64,000 nt of DNA from Candidatus Eiseniibacteriota bacterium. Lineage in GTDB: Bacteria > Eisenbacteria > RBG-16-71-46 > CAIMUX01. Within the stretch, counting starts at the first letter, position 1, and every line of letters starts with the position of its first letter. The position numbers were made by a program, and so were the translations under genes. Shown piece after piece: positions 49,866 to 59,621 of this stretch. The DNA lies in NCBI GenBank assembly GCA_903844735.1, contig CAIMUX010000123.1, forward strand, positions 1 through 64,000, written 5' to 3'. The notes under the pieces are model-generated. The model saw only the letters and a list, made by a program, of their open reading frames with translations, did no database searches and was not told the origin of the DNA.

Positions 49866-51356
49866 ATGGCCAAGCATCGAGTATGGATCAGCGGAGTCGT
49901 CTCCGCGACCGCATTCGCGGGACTTCTCGTGTGGCGCATATGGATCCTTCCGATCCACGTGGCGGCGCCCGAGCCCTCCCTTACGGCGGACCTGGCAGAC
50001 ACCCTCTCCCGGGTGCCCCGGTCGGTCTTGACAGCTCCGATCGTCTTCGATCTCGGTCCGGCCATCGCCCAGTTCGAGGCCGACATCCCGCGCCGCTTCG
50101 GCTCGCTGGACCGCCGGCTCCGCGCCGACAGCAGCGCGCGCGCCTCCGTCGCGTTCACGGCGAGCCGCTCCCCGTTCCTGGCGCACGTGGATGGGACGGA
50201 GATCGTCATCGAAACGGTGATCGAGTACGAGGGGCGTGGCTGGTACGCCCCCCCGCTCGGCCCGGAGGTGAGCGCGGGGTGCGGCGGGGGCGATGATCCC
50301 AAGCCCCGGCTGCTGCTCCGCTTCGTGAGCACGCCATCGTTCACCCCCGATTGGGGGCTGCGTACGCGCACCCTCGCCGAAGTCGTGCGCTTCGGCGACG
50401 AACCGCGCGACCAGTGCCAGGTGACCTTTCTCAAGATCGACGTCACCAACAAGGTGGTAGGCGCGGTACGCGAGGAGATGACGCGAAAGGCCGAGCGGAT
50501 CGACCGGCGCGTGGCGCGGCGCGACCTGCGCGGCCAGATCGAACGGATCTGGAGAAAGATGGAGCGACCGATCCGCCTCACCGACGAAGTGTGGCTGTTG
50601 CTCCAGCCCGGGCCCGCGCAACTGGCGTTGTTCACCGGCAGCGGCGACAGCCTCGTCGCCATCGTGCGCCTCGATGCCCGGCCCAAGATCGTCACCGGGG
50701 TGCGTCCGCCGGACAGCACCCTTGTCACGCCCCTTCCGCCACTACGGATGACGGCCAACGCCGATACCGGTACGGTTCCGGAACTTCACGTGGTTCTCGA
50801 TGGGGTCTTTTCGTACGACGCGGCGACGGAGTTGATAAAGAAGCCGTTAGTCGGGCACGTAATCCGGCGGTTCGGGCGCCGCGCCCGCATCGAGGAGGTG
50901 ACGTTGCGGGGCATCGGGAGCGGGCGCGTCGCACTTGGCGTCACCTTCAGCGGGGCGATCCAGGGGCGCGTTTTCCTCACCGGGACCCCGCGAGTTGATC
51001 AGGTGACGCGCCGACTCACGGTTCCCGACCTCGACTTCGACGTCGGCAGTGCGCACCCGCTGGCTCGAAACCTCCAGTTCTGGCGAGGAGGCCCCGTGCG
51101 CGACTTCCTGCGCGCGAACGCGACGATCCATGACTCGGCGGCCCTGGCCGGGCTCGAGCGCCTGGCCGAGCGCGGGATGAACCGGGAACTCACCGCCGGC
51201 GTTCGCCTGGAGGCAACGCTGAGCGACTCGCACGGAATGACCGTGTGTGCAACCCGGGAGCACCTGATCGTGCGCGCGCTGGCAGAGGGACAGGCGCGGC
51301 TCGTCGTCGACCGTGTGCTGGCCAGGGCCAAGCCCCGATCCCCGGCTCGCCGGTGA
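49866..51356 (+). CDS. DUF4403-family envelope protein
   Basis: A 496-residue protein with one N-terminal hydrophobic segment (about 5-24, WISGVVSATAFAGLLVWRIW) acting as signal or anchor. The rest is a beta-rich body typical of DUF4403: SVLTAPIVFDLGPAIAQFEADIPRRFGSLD near the start, WRKMERPIRLTDEVWLLLQPG, and paired repeats later (LVGHVIRRFGRRARIEEVTLRGIGSGRVALGVTFSGAIQGRVFLTGTP). DUF4403 is uncharacterised; tubular lipid-binding folds have been suggested for relatives. AAGGAAA precedes the ATG at 49866. Confidence 0.75.
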   Translation: MAKHRVWISGVVSATAFAGLLVWRIWILPIHVAAPEPSLTADLADTLSRVPRSVLTAPIVFDLGPAIAQFEADIPRRFGSLDRRLRADSSARASVAFTASRSPFLAHVDGTEIVIETVIEYEGRGWYAPPLGPEVSAGCGGGDDPKPRLLLRFVSTPSFTPDWGLRTRTLAEVVRFGDEPRDQCQVTFLKIDVTNKVVGAVREEMTRKAERIDRRVARRDLRGQIERIWRKMERPIRLTDEVWLLLQPGPAQLALFTGSGDSLVAIVRLDARPKIVTGVRPPDSTLVTPLPPLRMTANADTGTVPELHVVLDGVFSYDAATELIKKPLVGHVIRRFGRRARIEEVTLRGIGSGRVALGVTFSGAIQGRVFLTGTPRVDQVTRRLTVPDLDFDVGSAHPLARNLQFWRGGPVRDFLRANATIHDSAALAGLERLAERGMNRELTAGVRLEATLSDSHGMTVCATREHLIVRALAEGQARLVVDRVLARAKPRSPARR

Positions 51357-51413
51357 GACGTTCCGCGTTCAAGCCCCATTCGGTCAGCGTTCCCGCGGGT
51401 TGCCGGCGCGGAG

Positions 51414-53189
51414 CTACCGCGCAAACGGCTCTCCCTCCAGCAGTGCGTGGTCCAGTTCTTTGTCCTGTCCATAGAGGTCGTCGAAGAGGAGAACCGCTCC
51501 GTCCGGTCGCGAGACTGCCGTGGCGTAGAGGATGTAGACCGGGACCGGCGTCTTGAGGTTGACCCGCCGTGCGGAACCGGCCAGCATCGCCTTCCCGATT
51601 TCCTCGGGCGTCCACTCGGGCTGGTCGCGCAACAGGAACTCTGCCAGCGCTCGGGGGTCTTGCACCCTGATACATCCATGGCTGAAATCCCTCCGCTCGC
51701 GCGCGAAGAGGGAACGCGACGGCGTGTCGTGCAGGTAGATGTTGTGGCTGTTCGGGAAGACGAATTTCACGAGGCCGAGCGAGTTCCGAGGACCCGGGCG
51801 CTGGCGTACCCAGGCACTGCCCGTGCGGAGCCGTTTCAGATTTTCCGCGTTCATATCCAACACCTTTGACTCGTCGCTGGTGCCAGGGACAATCTCCATG
51901 TCATGCGAGACGAGATACTTGGAGTTGCGGGCGAGTCCCGGAACGATCTCGTCCTTGATGATGCTCCGAGGCGGATACCAGTAAGGGCTGAACTCGATGT
52001 AGCGAATCCGGTCCGCGAAGACCGGAGTGCCGGAGAGCCCGGCCTTGCCGACGACTACGTTCATCTGCAAGGCGGGACGTGCACCCGGAGTGATCGAGTC
52101 GAACACGTACAGGCGAAACGACGGAATGTTCACGATCACCAGGGGCGCGCTCTCCATGTCCGGCAGCCAGCGAAGTCGCTCCAATGCGAGCTCGATCTGG
52201 CGCACGCGGCGCGCGAGTGGCTGATTGAGCGCCTTCCAGGTGGCCGGACCGACGATGCCGTCGGGGCTGAGGCCGTGTCGTTCCTGATAGCGCCGAACCC
52301 CGTTGACGAGTTCTCCGCCGTAGATCAGGCCCGCGGGCGGGAGTGCGATCGGATCGCTGTGCGCCTGAGCCCTATCCGCGGGACTCGCTGAGGTATCGAC
52401 GCCGGCCGGGGTGCCCAGGTCACCGAGCATCCTGAGCAAGTGATCCAGATCGCGCACGGCCGCGTAGCGGTCGCCGGGACGGAGACGCGCCGTGACGGGA
52501 AGAGACGCAGGGTGCGGAGACTGGGCCAAGGCGCGGTAGCGCCCGAGGGCCACCTTGAGCGTGCGATACTGCTCGAGTTGCGGTTCGGCTTCCTCTACGA
52601 CAAGCGACATCCGGCCCTCCTCGAGGCTCCGGCGGACAGCGGCTGCCAGGCCGTACTTCTTCGGTTCGATATCGAGACCGTGACTGAGAGTGCCCGGGTT
52701 GATCCTGCCGTTGTGCAAATCGGAGAGATGTCGCATGAGCAGCAAGCTGGTCGCCGCGTCGAGATCGCCGAGTTCCTCGCCGCTCATGGGCGTTCCAAAA
52801 GCGAGGCTTCGCCAACCCTCTTCCAGGTACGACAGGTCGAACTCCTCCACCGGGAGCCCGCGCGATTCGGCTTGCCGCAGGATCTCGATCGCCTCGCCGG
52901 CCTGCCGGCGAGGCCGGTTGTTCTCCGTCCAAAGAGGCTGATATCCCCCCGGTCCGTACAGCGCCTCCATCTCAGCCTGGTAGTGAGGGAACTCCGGCCA
53001 ACGCAAGTGCGGCTCATGGCCCTCGCGAATCCGCGTCCGGATCTGCGCGGCCGCGGAGCCCGCCAGGTCCGTTCGGACGGTGTCTGCCTGAGCGTGCGAG
53101 GCAGGGCCCATGACACCCAGCGTGGCCGTTGCGAGCGCAACGAACGAGAAGGCACGAACTGCGGACCTCAGGTCCGGAATCATCGGCAT
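51414..53189 (-). CDS. L,D-transpeptidase, YcbB/LdtD type
   Basis: A 591-residue periplasmic enzyme forming 3-3 peptidoglycan cross-links. Signal peptide at the N-terminus (VALATATLGVMGPASHAQA), a scaffold domain with peptidoglycan-binding helices (about 260-300: GELVNGVRRYQERHGLSPDGIVGPATW), and a YkuD catalytic domain with HDTPSRSLF...RDFSHGCIRVQDP; the catalytic Cys is residue 506. The large insert typical of LdtD is present. GAAGGAG lies 11 nt before the ATG at 53189; a GTG at 53213 would add 8 residues. It is divergent from a MepK-like gene. Confidence 0.9.
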   Translation of the reverse strand: MPMIPDLRSAVRAFSFVALATATLGVMGPASHAQADTVRTDLAGSAAAQIRTRIREGHEPHLRWPEFPHYQAEMEALYGPGGYQPLWTENNRPRRQAGEAIEILRQAESRGLPVEEFDLSYLEEGWRSLAFGTPMSGEELGDLDAATSLLLMRHLSDLHNGRINPGTLSHGLDIEPKKYGLAAAVRRSLEEGRMSLVVEEAEPQLEQYRTLKVALGRYRALAQSPHPASLPVTARLRPGDRYAAVRDLDHLLRMLGDLGTPAGVDTSASPADRAQAHSDPIALPPAGLIYGGELVNGVRRYQERHGLSPDGIVGPATWKALNQPLARRVRQIELALERLRWLPDMESAPLVIVNIPSFRLYVFDSITPGARPALQMNVVVGKAGLSGTPVFADRIRYIEFSPYWYPPRSIIKDEIVPGLARNSKYLVSHDMEIVPGTSDESKVLDMNAENLKRLRTGSAWVRQRPGPRNSLGLVKFVFPNSHNIYLHDTPSRSLFARERRDFSHGCIRVQDPRALAEFLLRDQPEWTPEEIGKAMLAGSARRVNLKTPVPVYILYATAVSRPDGAVLLFDDLYGQDKELDHALLEGEPFAR

Positions 53190-53308
53190 CTTGGCGGAAA
53201 CTCCTTCAAGCACCTGGTGTAGTTGGTGTTCGGTGGCGAACCAGATTCGCCCGGAACCCTGCGCCGCGACCCGGAACGCGCGATCTTTCGGGTCGGATCC
53301 AAGGAAGG

Positions 53309-54013
53309 ATGGTCAGAATCGGCAATCCACAGACCCCCTGCGACGCAGGACGCCGCGAACTGCTCCGCGGCGGCGCCGCGCTGGTGTTTGGCTTGCTGCT
53401 CGGCGCGCCCATGGATCGTCGCGGCATCGTCAGTTCGAGGGCGGCCATGCCTGAGATCCGTCCGGGGCATCCCAACCCGCCGATCCCTGCTCCCGCCAGC
53501 CCCGCCAGCCCCGCCAGCCCCGCCGGCCCCGCCGGCCCCGCCGCGCCGGCTGCGCTTCCCGCAACCCGCCTTCCGCGCAGCCTGTCGTTCTTCAATACCC
53601 ACACCAAAGAGAGAATCGAGACGGTCTATTGGTGCGACGGCTCCTATTGCCCGCCCGGACTCCAGGAAATCGACCACCTCTTGCGTGATCACCGCACCGG
53701 AGAGGTGAAAGAGATCGATCGCAGCCTGCTGGATCTGCTTCATGAACTCCGATCCGAGATACGCGTGAGTCAACCCTTCCACGTCATCTCCGGATACCGC
53801 TCGCCGGCCTCAAACGCCCTGCTGCAGCACGAGGGACACGGCGTCGCCGCGCACAGCTTCCACATCCAGGGCCGCGCCATCGACATTCGCCTCCCGGGCA
53901 TCGGCCTGGGCGGCCTGCGCAACACCGCGCTGCGCCTCGGCCGGGGCGGCGTCGGCTACTACCCTGCCTCCGGTTTCGTCCATGTCGACGTCGGGCCGCC
54001 GAGGAATTGGTAG
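53309..54013 (+). CDS. MepK/YcbK-type (DUF882) murein endopeptidase
   Basis: A 234-residue exported protein. A twin-arginine-like N-terminus (RRELLRGGAALVFGLLLG) suggests Tat export, consistent with tatA/tatC in the window. A Pro/Ala linker encoded by 9-bp repeats precedes the catalytic domain (about 85-234): SYCPPGLQEIDHLLRDHRTGEVKEID, VISGYRSPASNALL, the metal motif HSFHIQGRAIDIRLPG, and GFVHVDVG. E. coli MepK cleaves the 3-3 cross-links that LdtD makes, and ycbB-ycbK are neighbours there too; here they are divergent. The start at 53309 has AAGGA 3 nt upstream. Confidence 0.87.
   Translation: MVRIGNPQTPCDAGRRELLRGGAALVFGLLLGAPMDRRGIVSSRAAMPEIRPGHPNPPIPAPASPASPASPAGPAGPAAPAALPATRLPRSLSFFNTHTKERIETVYWCDGSYCPPGLQEIDHLLRDHRTGEVKEIDRSLLDLLHELRSEIRVSQPFHVISGYRSPASNALLQHEGHGVAAHSFHIQGRAIDIRLPGIGLGGLRNTALRLGRGGVGYYPASGFVHVDVGPPRNW
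53492..53545 (+). repeat. 9-bp coding repeat (Pro-Ala-Ser/Gly)
   Basis: Six tandem 9-bp units, CCCGCCAGC three times then CCCGCCGGC-type, within the MepK-like gene. They encode a Pro-Ala-Ser/Gly linker between the signal region and catalytic domain. Copy number could vary between strains without a frameshift. Confidence 0.85.
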
Positions 54014-54474
54014 CACGGCTCAAGTCCGGAACGCGTCGGGCGCCCGCCGCACGCTACTCGCTTTCTGGCGACCGCTGCATGCCGACCGCTACCTGGCGAC
54101 CGCTACCTGACGACCGTCACGTGCTACGTGCCACTTCCGTGCCGCCGCGTATGTGCTTGTTGCCGACCAGAATCGAGGACACGAGCTGGTGGCATCTCTA
54201 TCAGAGTGATGCGCAACCGATCAAAAGGAAGGAACAGCTCCCGGCATCGGAGAGCCGAGTACGCCTCGTTCACGGGTTCCGATTCTAGACTGCGGATTCG
54301 CGGTCCGGGAGAGGGATGCTGCTCTCGCCGCTGAACTTGGGCCTGGAGAAGAGAACCACCGCCGATCACCGCGACACGCCACGAGAAGGCGCTAACCGGA
54401 GCCAACCACGACGTGGTACGTTTGTTGAGCAGACAGTTTGCGGTTCACCTTGCTCACTCGATGGAGGTTGTGGA
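54014..54474. other. Intergenic region upstream of the hybrid kinase
   Basis: About 460 bp. It contains the 7/14-bp tandem repeat at 54052-54135 (listed separately). Nothing else was recognised apart from the kinase ribosome site (GGAGG, 54463-54467). Confidence 0.5.
54052..54135. repeat. 7/14-bp tandem repeat upstream of the hybrid kinase
   Basis: Twelve consecutive heptads starting CGCTACT, CGCTTTC, TGGCGAC. The central part (54066-54121) is four copies of the 14-bp unit TGGCGACCGCTACC. The units resemble the TGACTAC heptads at the end of tatC. It lies about 40 bp after the MepK-like stop and 340 bp before the kinase start. Confidence 0.85.
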
Positions 54475-56592
54475 ATGCCCTCGACTCAGGACGCTCCTCC
54501 CGTTTCCCCCGACCCCGCTCGCGCCCCGGATGCCGTCACCGACGTCCGGCGGGAGGAGGCGCTGCTCAAGACCGGTGCCCTGCAGAGCGCCATATTCAAC
54601 AGCGCCAATTTCTCCAGCATCGCCACCGACGCGAAAGGCGTGATTCAGATCTTCAACGTGGGAGCGGAGCGCATGCTGGGCTACGCCGCCGCCGATGTGC
54701 TGAACAGGATCACGCCGGCCGACATTTCCGATCCCCAGGAGCTGATCGCGCGCGCCAAGACGCTGAGCCTCGAGCTCTCGACACCGATCACGCCCGGGTT
54801 CGAGGCCCTGGTCTTCAAGGCCTCGCGTGAGATCGAGGACATCTATGAGCTGACCTACATCCGCAAGGACGGCAGCCGCTTTCCGGCGGTCGTCTCGGTC
54901 ACCGCGCTGCGCGATGAAGAGGGCGCCATCATCGGCTATCTGCTGATCGGCACCGACAACACCGCGCGCAAGCGGGTGGAAGCGGAGCAGAAGAAGCTCG
55001 ACCAGCGACTTCGCGACCAGCAGTTCTACACGCGCTCTCTCATCGAGTCTCACATCGATGCGCTGGTGATCACCGACCCGCTCGGCGTGATCACCGACGT
55101 CAACCGGCAGATGGAAGCGCTCACGGGCTGCACGCGCGACGAGCTGATCGGGGCACCGTTCAAGAACTACTTCACCGATCCGGAGAGGGCCGAAGCGGTC
55201 ACCACGTCGGTGCTGCGTGAAAAGAGAATCACCGACTACGAACTCACCGCCAGAGACCGGGACGGCAGGACCACCAGAGTGTCCTACAATGCCACCACTT
55301 TCTACGACCGCGACCGGGTCTTGCAGGGCGTGTTCGCCGCCGCGAGGGATGTGACGGAGCGGCAACGCGACGCCCAGGCGCTCCAGGAAACCAACGTCGA
55401 GCTGGAACGAGCCAAGTCCGCGGCGGAGAAAGCAAATCAGGCGAAGTCCGACTTCCTGTCCAGCATGAGCCACGAATTGCGCAGTCCGCTCAACGCGATT
55501 CTCGGCTTCGCGCAGCTCATGGAGTCCTCCGAACCGCCGCCGACGGACTCCCAGGAGGAAAACATTGCCCAGATTCTCCAGGCGGGCTGGCACCTGCTGA
55601 AGCTGATCAACGAAGTCCTCGATCTCGCCGTGATCGAGTCCGGAAGAGTGTCGTTGTCCGAGGAGCCCGTCTCGCTGGCCGAAGTCATGTGGGAATGCCA
55701 GGCCATGATGGAGCCCGAAGGGCAACATCGCGGGATCAGCTTGACGTTTCCTCGTTTCGAGACCCCGATGTTTGTCAGCGCCGATCGGACCCGGTTGAAG
55801 CAGATTGTCATCAACCTGCTGTCCAATGCGATCAAGTTCAACAAGGAGCGGGGAACGGTCATCGTAGCTTGCGACGCAAGCACCCCGGGGCGCGTTCGCA
55901 TCAGCGTCCAGGACACGGGCGCGGGATTGCCCACCGATAAGCTGGAGCAGTTGTTCCAGCCGTTCAATCGGCTCGGCCACGAGGCACCGGGCGGTGTGGC
56001 CGGCACGGGCATCGGCCTGGTGGTAACGAAGCGACTCGCGGAGCTGATGGGTGGCGAACTGGGCGTGGAGAGTGTTGTCGGCGTGGGCAGCACATTCTGG
56101 TGCGAGCTCGACTCGAGCGCCGCTCCGCAGCCACTGGTCGAACGGCGGGACGCCGCCATCCTTGATCTGCCGGCGCCCGCGCCGAGCGGTGCTTCGCTGC
56201 ACACCCTGCTCTACGTTGAGGACAACCAGGCGAACATGAAGCTCGTGCAGCAACTGGTCGCGCGGCGGCCGGACCTCCGGCTGCTGACCGCAGTGAACGG
56301 GACTCTCGGCATCCACATTGCTCGCACCTCTCAGCCATCGGTGATCCTCATGGACATCAACCTGCCCGGCATGAGCGGCGTCGAGGCCTTGAAGGTGCTG
56401 CGCGAAGACCCGGCCACGGCACACATCCCCGTCGTCGCCATCAGCGCAAATGCGATGCCCCGCGACATCGCGAGGTGCCTGGACGCCGGGTTCTTCCGCT
56501 ATCTCACCAAGCCGATCAAGATCAAGGAGTTCATGGACACGTTACGCGCGGCCCTGGAACAGGCCGATGAGGAGGGTGGCCGGCGCCCATAA
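54475..56592 (+). CDS. PAS-PAS hybrid sensor histidine kinase
   Basis: A 705-residue cytoplasmic sensor without membrane helices. Two PAS domains (about 35-170 and 185-300) each end in the typical PAC-type motif; HisKA follows with SMSHELRSPLNAIL (His333), then the HATPase with NLLSNAIKFN, DTGAGLP and GTGIGLVV, and a C-terminal receiver (about 580-700) with the phospho-acceptor Asp627 in VILMDINLPG. The start at 54475 has GGAGG 7 nt upstream; a longer frame upstream has no ribosome site. The response-regulator cyclase begins 15 nt downstream, so the pair probably signals together. Confidence 0.9.
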   Translation: MPSTQDAPPVSPDPARAPDAVTDVRREEALLKTGALQSAIFNSANFSSIATDAKGVIQIFNVGAERMLGYAAADVLNRITPADISDPQELIARAKTLSLELSTPITPGFEALVFKASREIEDIYELTYIRKDGSRFPAVVSVTALRDEEGAIIGYLLIGTDNTARKRVEAEQKKLDQRLRDQQFYTRSLIESHIDALVITDPLGVITDVNRQMEALTGCTRDELIGAPFKNYFTDPERAEAVTTSVLREKRITDYELTARDRDGRTTRVSYNATTFYDRDRVLQGVFAAARDVTERQRDAQALQETNVELERAKSAAEKANQAKSDFLSSMSHELRSPLNAILGFAQLMESSEPPPTDSQEENIAQILQAGWHLLKLINEVLDLAVIESGRVSLSEEPVSLAEVMWECQAMMEPEGQHRGISLTFPRFETPMFVSADRTRLKQIVINLLSNAIKFNKERGTVIVACDASTPGRVRISVQDTGAGLPTDKLEQLFQPFNRLGHEAPGGVAGTGIGLVVTKRLAELMGGELGVESVVGVGSTFWCELDSSAAPQPLVERRDAAILDLPAPAPSGASLHTLLYVEDNQANMKLVQQLVARRPDLRLLTAVNGTLGIHIARTSQPSVILMDINLPGMSGVEALKVLREDPATAHIPVVAISANAMPRDIARCLDAGFFRYLTKPIKIKEFMDTLRAALEQADEEGGRRP

Positions 56593-56607
56593 GGCGGGAG
56601 GAGCAAA

Positions 56608-57723
56608 GTGGTCAGGTCATTTGAGATCTTGGAAGCCAACATCCTGGTTGTCGACGACCTGGAGGCCAATGTCCTCCTGTTCGAGCGCATGCTGCGCGCC
56701 GCCGGCTATTCGTCCATTCAGTCGACGATGGATCCGACCGCGGTCTGCGAGCTTCACCGCCAGAACCGCTACGCCCTGATCCTGCTCGACCTCAAGATGC
56801 CCGGCATGGACGGATTCCAGGTCATGGAGGGTTTGAAGGAGATCGAGACCGACGGGTATCTCCCGGTCTTGGTGGTCACCGCCGAGCCAGGCCACAAGCT
56901 GCGCGCGTTGAGGGCCGGCGCCAGGGACTTCGTCAGCAAGCCGATCGACCTGGCTGAGGTGCTGATGCGCGTCCACAACATGATCGAAGTCCGCTTGCTG
57001 CACCTGGAGACGAAGAGACTCTACGAACAGGTGGTGGAGGAACAGAGGATATCGGAGCGGCTGCTGCTCAACGTGCTGCCGCTTCCCATTGTTGAGCGGT
57101 TGAAGGGGCGCCCCGAGGTTACGGCCGGCGACTTCACGGAAATCATCGCGGACGGCTTTTCGGAAGCAACGGTGTTGTTCGCGGACATTGTGGAGTTCAG
57201 CACGGTCTCGGCGGACTTGAGCCCCCGGGACGCGGTGGCCATGCTCAATGAGATCTTCACCGAGTTTGACCGCATCGCGGATAACCGGGGCGTCGAGAAG
57301 ATCAAGACCATGGGTGACGCCTACCTGGCTGTCGCCGGACTTCCCGCTCCGGCCGCCGACCACGCCGCCCGCGCGGCCCACATGGCGCTGGACATGCTCG
57401 AAGCCATGGACCGCTTCAATGCGCGGAGGGGCTCTACGCTCCGCGTGCGCATTGGAATCAACACCGGCGGTGGGGTGGCGGGCGTCATCGGCCAGCGCAA
57501 GTTCACCTACGACCTGTGGGGTGACGCCGTGAACACCGCCATCCGGATGCAGCCCAACGGCGTGGCCGGACGGGTACACATGACGGAATCCACCCGGCGG
57601 CGACTGGGCAAGCCGTTCCTGCTCGAGGAGCGCGCTGCCACCGAGCTGGAAGGCCCGGGCTCCGTGACGACCTGGCTGCTCACCGGCCGGAGCACCGACA
57701 TCGTCTCGGTGCCCGCTGTTTGA
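56608..57723 (+). CDS. Response regulator-adenylate cyclase fusion
   Basis: A 371-residue protein: an N-terminal receiver domain (about 8-125, Asp61 in LILLDLKMPG), a helical linker, and a class III nucleotidyl cyclase (about 185-350). Metal-binding Asp193 (LFADIVEFS) and Asp237 (MGDAYLAVAG), Lys231 (VEKIKTMGDA), and WGDAVNTAIRMQ with the transition-state Asn/Arg are all present, so an active adenylate cyclase is predicted. Phosphorylation of the receiver should control cAMP synthesis. The GTG start has GGAGGAG upstream. Same operon as the kinase. Confidence 0.88.
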   Translation: MVRSFEILEANILVVDDLEANVLLFERMLRAAGYSSIQSTMDPTAVCELHRQNRYALILLDLKMPGMDGFQVMEGLKEIETDGYLPVLVVTAEPGHKLRALRAGARDFVSKPIDLAEVLMRVHNMIEVRLLHLETKRLYEQVVEEQRISERLLLNVLPLPIVERLKGRPEVTAGDFTEIIADGFSEATVLFADIVEFSTVSADLSPRDAVAMLNEIFTEFDRIADNRGVEKIKTMGDAYLAVAGLPAPAADHAARAAHMALDMLEAMDRFNARRGSTLRVRIGINTGGGVAGVIGQRKFTYDLWGDAVNTAIRMQPNGVAGRVHMTESTRRRLGKPFLLEERAATELEGPGSVTTWLLTGRSTDIVSVPAV

Positions 57724-57750
57724 ACCGCGGGCGTCCGTGGGAGACCGACG

Positions 57751-59418
57751 TCAGAGCGGAGCGGACTCCTCCGCTCCCGTGTTGCGAGTTCCCCGCGCGA
57801 CGCCGTAGCTCTTGAGCTTCCGGTAGAGCGTGGCCGAACCGATGCCGAGTTGCTCGGCGGTGCGAGTCTGGTTTCCACCGTTGCGATCGAGCACCGCCAG
57901 GATGTAGTCCTTCTCGATCTCGTCGAGCACCCTCACGGAACCCAAGACCGACGGTGCCGGAATCGCCGAGCGGACCTCCTCGGGCAGATCGTCGAACTCC
58001 ACGAGGGCCGTGCGGCCGAGCGCGACGGCCCGTTCCATGGCATTCTCCAGTTCTCGCACGTTGCCCGGCCAATCGTAACGCAAGAGCTGGTCCGCCACGC
58101 GCGGCGTCAATCCGGTGACGGGACGATTGCAGCGCGCCGCCGCGTCGGCCAGCAGCAGGCGGGCCAGGGGCAGGATATCCTCCCGCCGGCCCCGCAGCGG
58201 CGGCACGTGCAGCTGCACCACGTTGAGACGGTAGAACAGGTCCTTGCGGAAGCGGCCCTCCGCGATGTCCGCCGCCAACTCGCGATTCGTCGCGGCCATC
58301 ACCCGCACGTTCACCGGCCGGCTCTTGTTCTCGCCGACGCGACGGATCTCGCGCTCCTGCAGGACCCGCAACAGCTTGACCTGCATGCCGGGCGAGACGT
58401 CGCCGATCTCGTCGAGCAGCAGCGTTCCGCCGTTGGCCGCCTCAAACAGGCCGACCCGGTCCTGCGCCGCGCCCGTAAACGCGCCGCGCGCGTGACCAAA
58501 GAGCTCGCTCTCGAGCAGGGATTCCGTGATCGCACCGCAGTTGACAGCGATAAAGGGGCCCGCGGCGCGGGCGGACTCGTCGTGGACCAGCTGCGCGATG
58601 AGTTCCTTGCCCGCCCCGCTCTCGCCCGTGATGAGGAGGGTAGAATCCACCTTCGCGATCCGGCGGGCGAGGTCGACGACGCGCCGCATGGAGGCGCTGC
58701 GGACGATCATCCCGAGGGGATCCTCAGCTTCCGGGGCCACGCGGGTGAGCACGCGCTTCCTCTCGCGGAGCTTCCGTTCAGCCTCCTTGAGGTTTTCGGT
58801 GATTTGGTGGAGCGACGGCTCTAGCCACTCGCTGAGGTTTTCGGCGCGGTAGAAGCGGAGCTCGTCGGCTCGATCGTCGCCCCACTCCTCGAGTGTCCGG
58901 CCGAGGAGGTGGCAAACGGCGTCGCCCCGTCCAATGCACCCTTCCTCCAGAACGTAGATCTCCTTGCCCACCGCCCGGCTCAGGTAGCCGCTCGTAAGAC
59001 CGCATATGGTCCAACACACGCAGGTGTCACTTCGCCCCAGGTGGGCGATGTGCTGCTCCGCCTCATACGAGCCGACAAGCGTCAATCCTTCCTTCGTCAA
59101 CGAACCAGGACTGCCCGGGTCCAGACGATACATGCCTTCGAGCATGTGGATGCGCCCGCACGCGTGATGCCAGTCCTCCTCGCTCTCCCACTGGAACAGC
59201 TCATGCATCGCTTCGGCCATCCGCCAGCCTTGGACGAAACCGAACCGGGTCAGGATGGCCCGGGCGGTACTGAGGCCGAAGTGATTGACCAGCTCCTTGC
59301 GCAGGTGTCCTTTCGCCGTGGCATCGATAATGAGCGCGCGCTGACCTGCGAAGCGGACCACACCGTCCTCGGAGTCGAACTCCACCAATTCGCCGATGCT
59401 CAGGTCTTCGACGCGCAT
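57751..59418 (-). CDS. Sigma-54-dependent transcriptional activator with V4R sensor domain
   Basis: A 555-residue enhancer-binding protein. The N-terminal XylR/DmpR-type sensor (about 10-200) includes a V4R domain with the cysteine pattern [16 protein letters not shown]...[14 protein letters not shown], matching the zinc-linked Cys positions of that family. Next is a linker helix, then the AAA+ domain with Walker [15 protein letters not shown] (sigma-54 contact), and [12 protein letters not shown] Fis-type HTH ends the protein ([25 protein letters not shown]). DmpR/XylR relatives sense aromatic compounds; the ligand here is unknown. The start at 59418 has AAGGGGGTGGAA before it; an ATG at 59433 is the alternative. 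Convergent with the cyclase gene. Confidence 0.9.
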   Translation of the reverse strand: MRVEDLSIGELVEFDSEDGVVRFAGQRALIIDATAKGHLRKELVNHFGLSTARAILTRFGFVQGWRMAEAMHELFQWESEEDWHHACGRIHMLEGMYRLDPGSPGSLTKEGLTLVGSYEAEQHIAHLGRSDTCVCWTICGLTSGYLSRAVGKEIYVLEEGCIGRGDAVCHLLGRTLEEWGDDRADELRFYRAENLSEWLEPSLHQITENLKEAERKLRERKRVLTRVAPEAEDPLGMIVRSASMRRVVDLARRIAKVDSTLLITGESGAGKELIAQLVHDESARAAGPFIAVNCGAITESLLESELFGHARGAFTGAAQDRVGLFEAANGGTLLLDEIGDVSPGMQVKLLRVLQEREIRRVGENKSRPVNVRVMAATNRELAADIAEGRFRKDLFYRLNVVQLHVPPLRGRREDILPLARLLLADAAARCNRPVTGLTPRVADQLLRYDWPGNVRELENAMERAVALGRTALVEFDDLPEEVRSAIPAPSVLGSVRVLDEIEKDYILAVLDRNGGNQTRTAEQLGIGSATLYRKLKSYGVARGTRNTGAEESAPL

Positions 59419-59441
59419 TTCCACCCCCTTCATTTTGATCG

Positions 59442-59470
59442 AATCTGCCTTGTTTTGATGGACATGTCAA
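59442..59470 (-). promoter_or_regulatory. Possible sigma-70-type promoter of the V4R activator
   Basis: On the minus strand TTGACA (59470-59465), 17-nt spacer, CAGATT (59447-59442). The -35 is consensus; the -10 keeps only part of the consensus. A start near 59435 would favour the ATG at 59418 over the one at 59433. Confidence 0.4.
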
Positions 59471-59621
59471 GCGCCCAGTTCCGTGAGGTCGCGATACATC
59501 AAGCGGTTACGCGATGGCACGCTTGTGACCATACAAACTCTGTCGCCCCTGACAGTGGCCATGCACCAAGGATCCGGGTCACTGCCCAGAGTCGCCGGGC
59601 CAGCACCCGAAGGAGAACGCC

